This document shows, piece after piece, positions 62,834 through 64,000 of a stretch of DNA of 64,000 bases (position 1 is the first letter of the stretch; every line of letters begins with the position of its first letter). Where the stretch lies: NCBI GenBank assembly GCA_903873805.1, contig CAIQQB010000145.1:1-64000 (forward strand), given 5' to 3'. The position numbers were made by a program, and so were the translations under genes. This stretch comes from an uncultured Opitutia bacterium. GTDB taxonomy: Bacteria; Verrucomicrobiota; Verrucomicrobiia; Opitutales; Opitutaceae. The notes under the pieces are model-generated. The model did not search any database. It was not told where the DNA came from and saw only the letters and a program-made list of their open reading frames with translations.

Positions 62834-63808
62834 ATGAAGACCCCCTTGTTCCGCCTCGCCGCCGTGCTTGTCCTCGCCGCCGCCTCCGCCGCGTTCGGCG
62901 CCGAAACCATCCAGATTGCCGCCATTCCGAAGAGCACCGGCAATGAATTCTGGGAAACCGTCGGCCGCGGCGCCAAGCAGGCCGCCAAGGACCTCGGCGT
63001 CAATCTCCGCTGGGAGGGTACGCTCACCGAGACCGAGATCGCCGAGCAGAACAAGATCATCGAGAACATGGTCAACCTCGGCGTGAAGGGCATCGCCCTC
63101 GCCCCGCTCAACCAGAAGGCCATGCGCAAGCAGGTCGAGGCGGCGGTCGCCGCCGGCATCCCGGTCGTCATCTTTGACTCGGCCGTGGACGGCACCGCGC
63201 AGTCCAGTTTCGTCGCCACCGACAACCACCAGGGCGGCATCATGGGCGGCAAGGAGCTGGTCCGCCTGGTCGGCGACAAAAAGGGCGTGAAGGTCATGTG
63301 CATGCGCTTTGTCCAGGGCACCGGCAGCACCGAGGCCCGCTCGCTCGGCTTCATCGAGACGGCCAAGGCGGCCGGCTACACCGTCGCCGCCGATCCGTAT
63401 CCGGATTCCGGTGACGTCGCCGGCTGCAAGACCGCCGCCGCCAACGCGCTCGAGAAGTTCGTCAAGGACGGTGCGCTCGACCTCGATGGCATCTTCGCCG
63501 CCAACCTCGTCTCGACCCTCGGCGTCTCCTCGGCCCTCGACGACCTGCGCAAGAGCGGCATCAAGGTGACCGTGAAATTTGTCGGGTTCGACTCCTCCTC
63601 CAAGCTGGTCGAGGAGGTGCAGGCGGGCCGCATCGACGCGCTGGTCGCGCAGAATCCCGAACGCATGGGCTACCTCGCCGTCGAGACGCTCGTGAAAGTC
63701 ATCCACGGCGCAAAGGTGCCCGCGATGGTCGACACCGGCGCCGTGCTGGTGACCAAGGACGCCCTCACCAAGGATCCCGCCGTCCGCAAGCTCGTCGGTC
63801 TGCCCTGA
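62834..63808 (+). CDS. Sugar ABC transporter substrate-binding protein (RbsB type)
   Basis: A 324-residue periplasmic binding protein with a signal peptide (AVLVLAAASAAFGAE) and a Peripla_BP_4 fold: IAAIPKSTGNEFWETVGRGAKQAAKDLGV, LGVKGIALAPLNQKAMRKQVEAAVAAGIPVVIFDS, FVATDNHQGGIMGGKEL, AGRIDALVAQNPERMGYLAVETL. The operon context suggests L-fucose as ligand; the sequence alone does not prove this. The next gene starts at the base after its stop. Confidence 0.9.
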   Translation: MKTPLFRLAAVLVLAAASAAFGAETIQIAAIPKSTGNEFWETVGRGAKQAAKDLGVNLRWEGTLTETEIAEQNKIIENMVNLGVKGIALAPLNQKAMRKQVEAAVAAGIPVVIFDSAVDGTAQSSFVATDNHQGGIMGGKELVRLVGDKKGVKVMCMRFVQGTGSTEARSLGFIETAKAAGYTVAADPYPDSGDVAGCKTAAANALEKFVKDGALDLDGIFAANLVSTLGVSSALDDLRKSGIKVTVKFVGFDSSSKLVEEVQAGRIDALVAQNPERMGYLAVETLVKVIHGAKVPAMVDTGAVLVTKDALTKDPAVRKLVGLP

Positions 63809-64000
63809 ATGACATCCCGCCTCGAGATGCGCGGCGTGCGCCGCAGCTTTGGCGCCACGCTCGCGCTCCGGGGGGTGGAACTGACGGTTGCGCCCGGCGA
63901 GGTCATGGCGCTCGTCGGCGAAAACGGCGCCGGCAAGAGCACGCTGATGAAGGTCCTCTCGGGCGCCATCGCGCCCGATGGCGGCGAACTGCGGCTAGAT
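63809..64000 (+). CDS. Sugar ABC transporter ATPase, RbsA type (3' truncated)
   Basis: Only the first 64 residues lie in the window: [48 protein letters not shown], with Walker [10 protein letters not shown] and the RbsA/XylG-like MKVLSGA. It directly follows the binding-protein stop and would energise that importer. Confidence 0.9.
   Translation, partial: MTSRLEMRGVRRSFGATLALRGVELTVAPGEVMALVGENGAGKSTLMKVLSGAIAPDGGELRLD

Overview
The window looks like chromosomal DNA of a GC-rich verrucomicrobium of the Opitutaceae type (inference). The grounds are a PEP-CTERM sorting tail on an autotransporter-repeat protein, tandem GH29 fucosidases in a fucose-utilisation locus, many GC-rich palindromes between genes, and start codons that nearly always follow a C/T-rich or C/A-rich leader with no Shine-Dalgarno sequence. 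I saw no rRNA, tRNA, CRISPR array, intact insertion sequence or phage gene.

Layout. 1-6.4 kb: end of a PEP-CTERM surface protein, purE, an xdhC/mocA-type pair for molybdenum-cofactor maturation, a rhomboid-like membrane protein with a zinc ribbon overlapping prmB, a DUF45 metallopeptidase and a phosphodiesterase. 6.5-9.1 kb: a secreted lactonase-type beta-propeller with an AT-richer SLBB domain joined to its end, then a small HTH gene bracketed by two near-identical 27-bp repeats that each contain a perfect palindrome, then GTAG-flanked REP-like palindromes. 9.3-21.2 kb: a complete urea uptake and hydrolysis cluster on the minus strand, urtA-B-C-D-E then ureA-B-C-E-F-G-D, with heptanucleotide or related short tandem arrays at many gene junctions. 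21.4-23.7 kb: two paralogous outer-membrane porins. urtA and the nearer porin each have a good sigma-54 -24/-12 element, so urea import, an outer-membrane channel and urease probably respond together to nitrogen limitation.

24-32 kb: mutT and an FKBP isomerase, an ABC-2 exporter pair, a pseudopilin-like protein, a periplasmic cyclophilin, a nucleoside phosphorylase, a methyltransferase and a LysM coiled-coil protein. 32-41 kb: a MarR-controlled RND efflux operon, then an envelope locus (glycine-zipper protein, LpoB, YcfL, an unknown protein and a COG3014-like lipoprotein). 41-53 kb: DNA repair (Ada-type methyltransferase, exonuclease III), a trypsin-like protease, an RNase II family protein, a PLP enzyme of methionine metabolism and small secreted proteins.

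53-64 kb: glycogen synthase, then a fucose locus. A divergent AraC regulator is followed by two secreted alpha-L-fucosidases with the stub of a third between them, a ThuA-like lipoprotein, an aldo/keto reductase, a zinc dehydrogenase, an L-fuconolactonase and the start of a ribose-type sugar ABC transporter. This fits release of fucose outside the cytoplasm, uptake, and oxidation by the non-phosphorylated route. The dehydratase of that route is not in the window.
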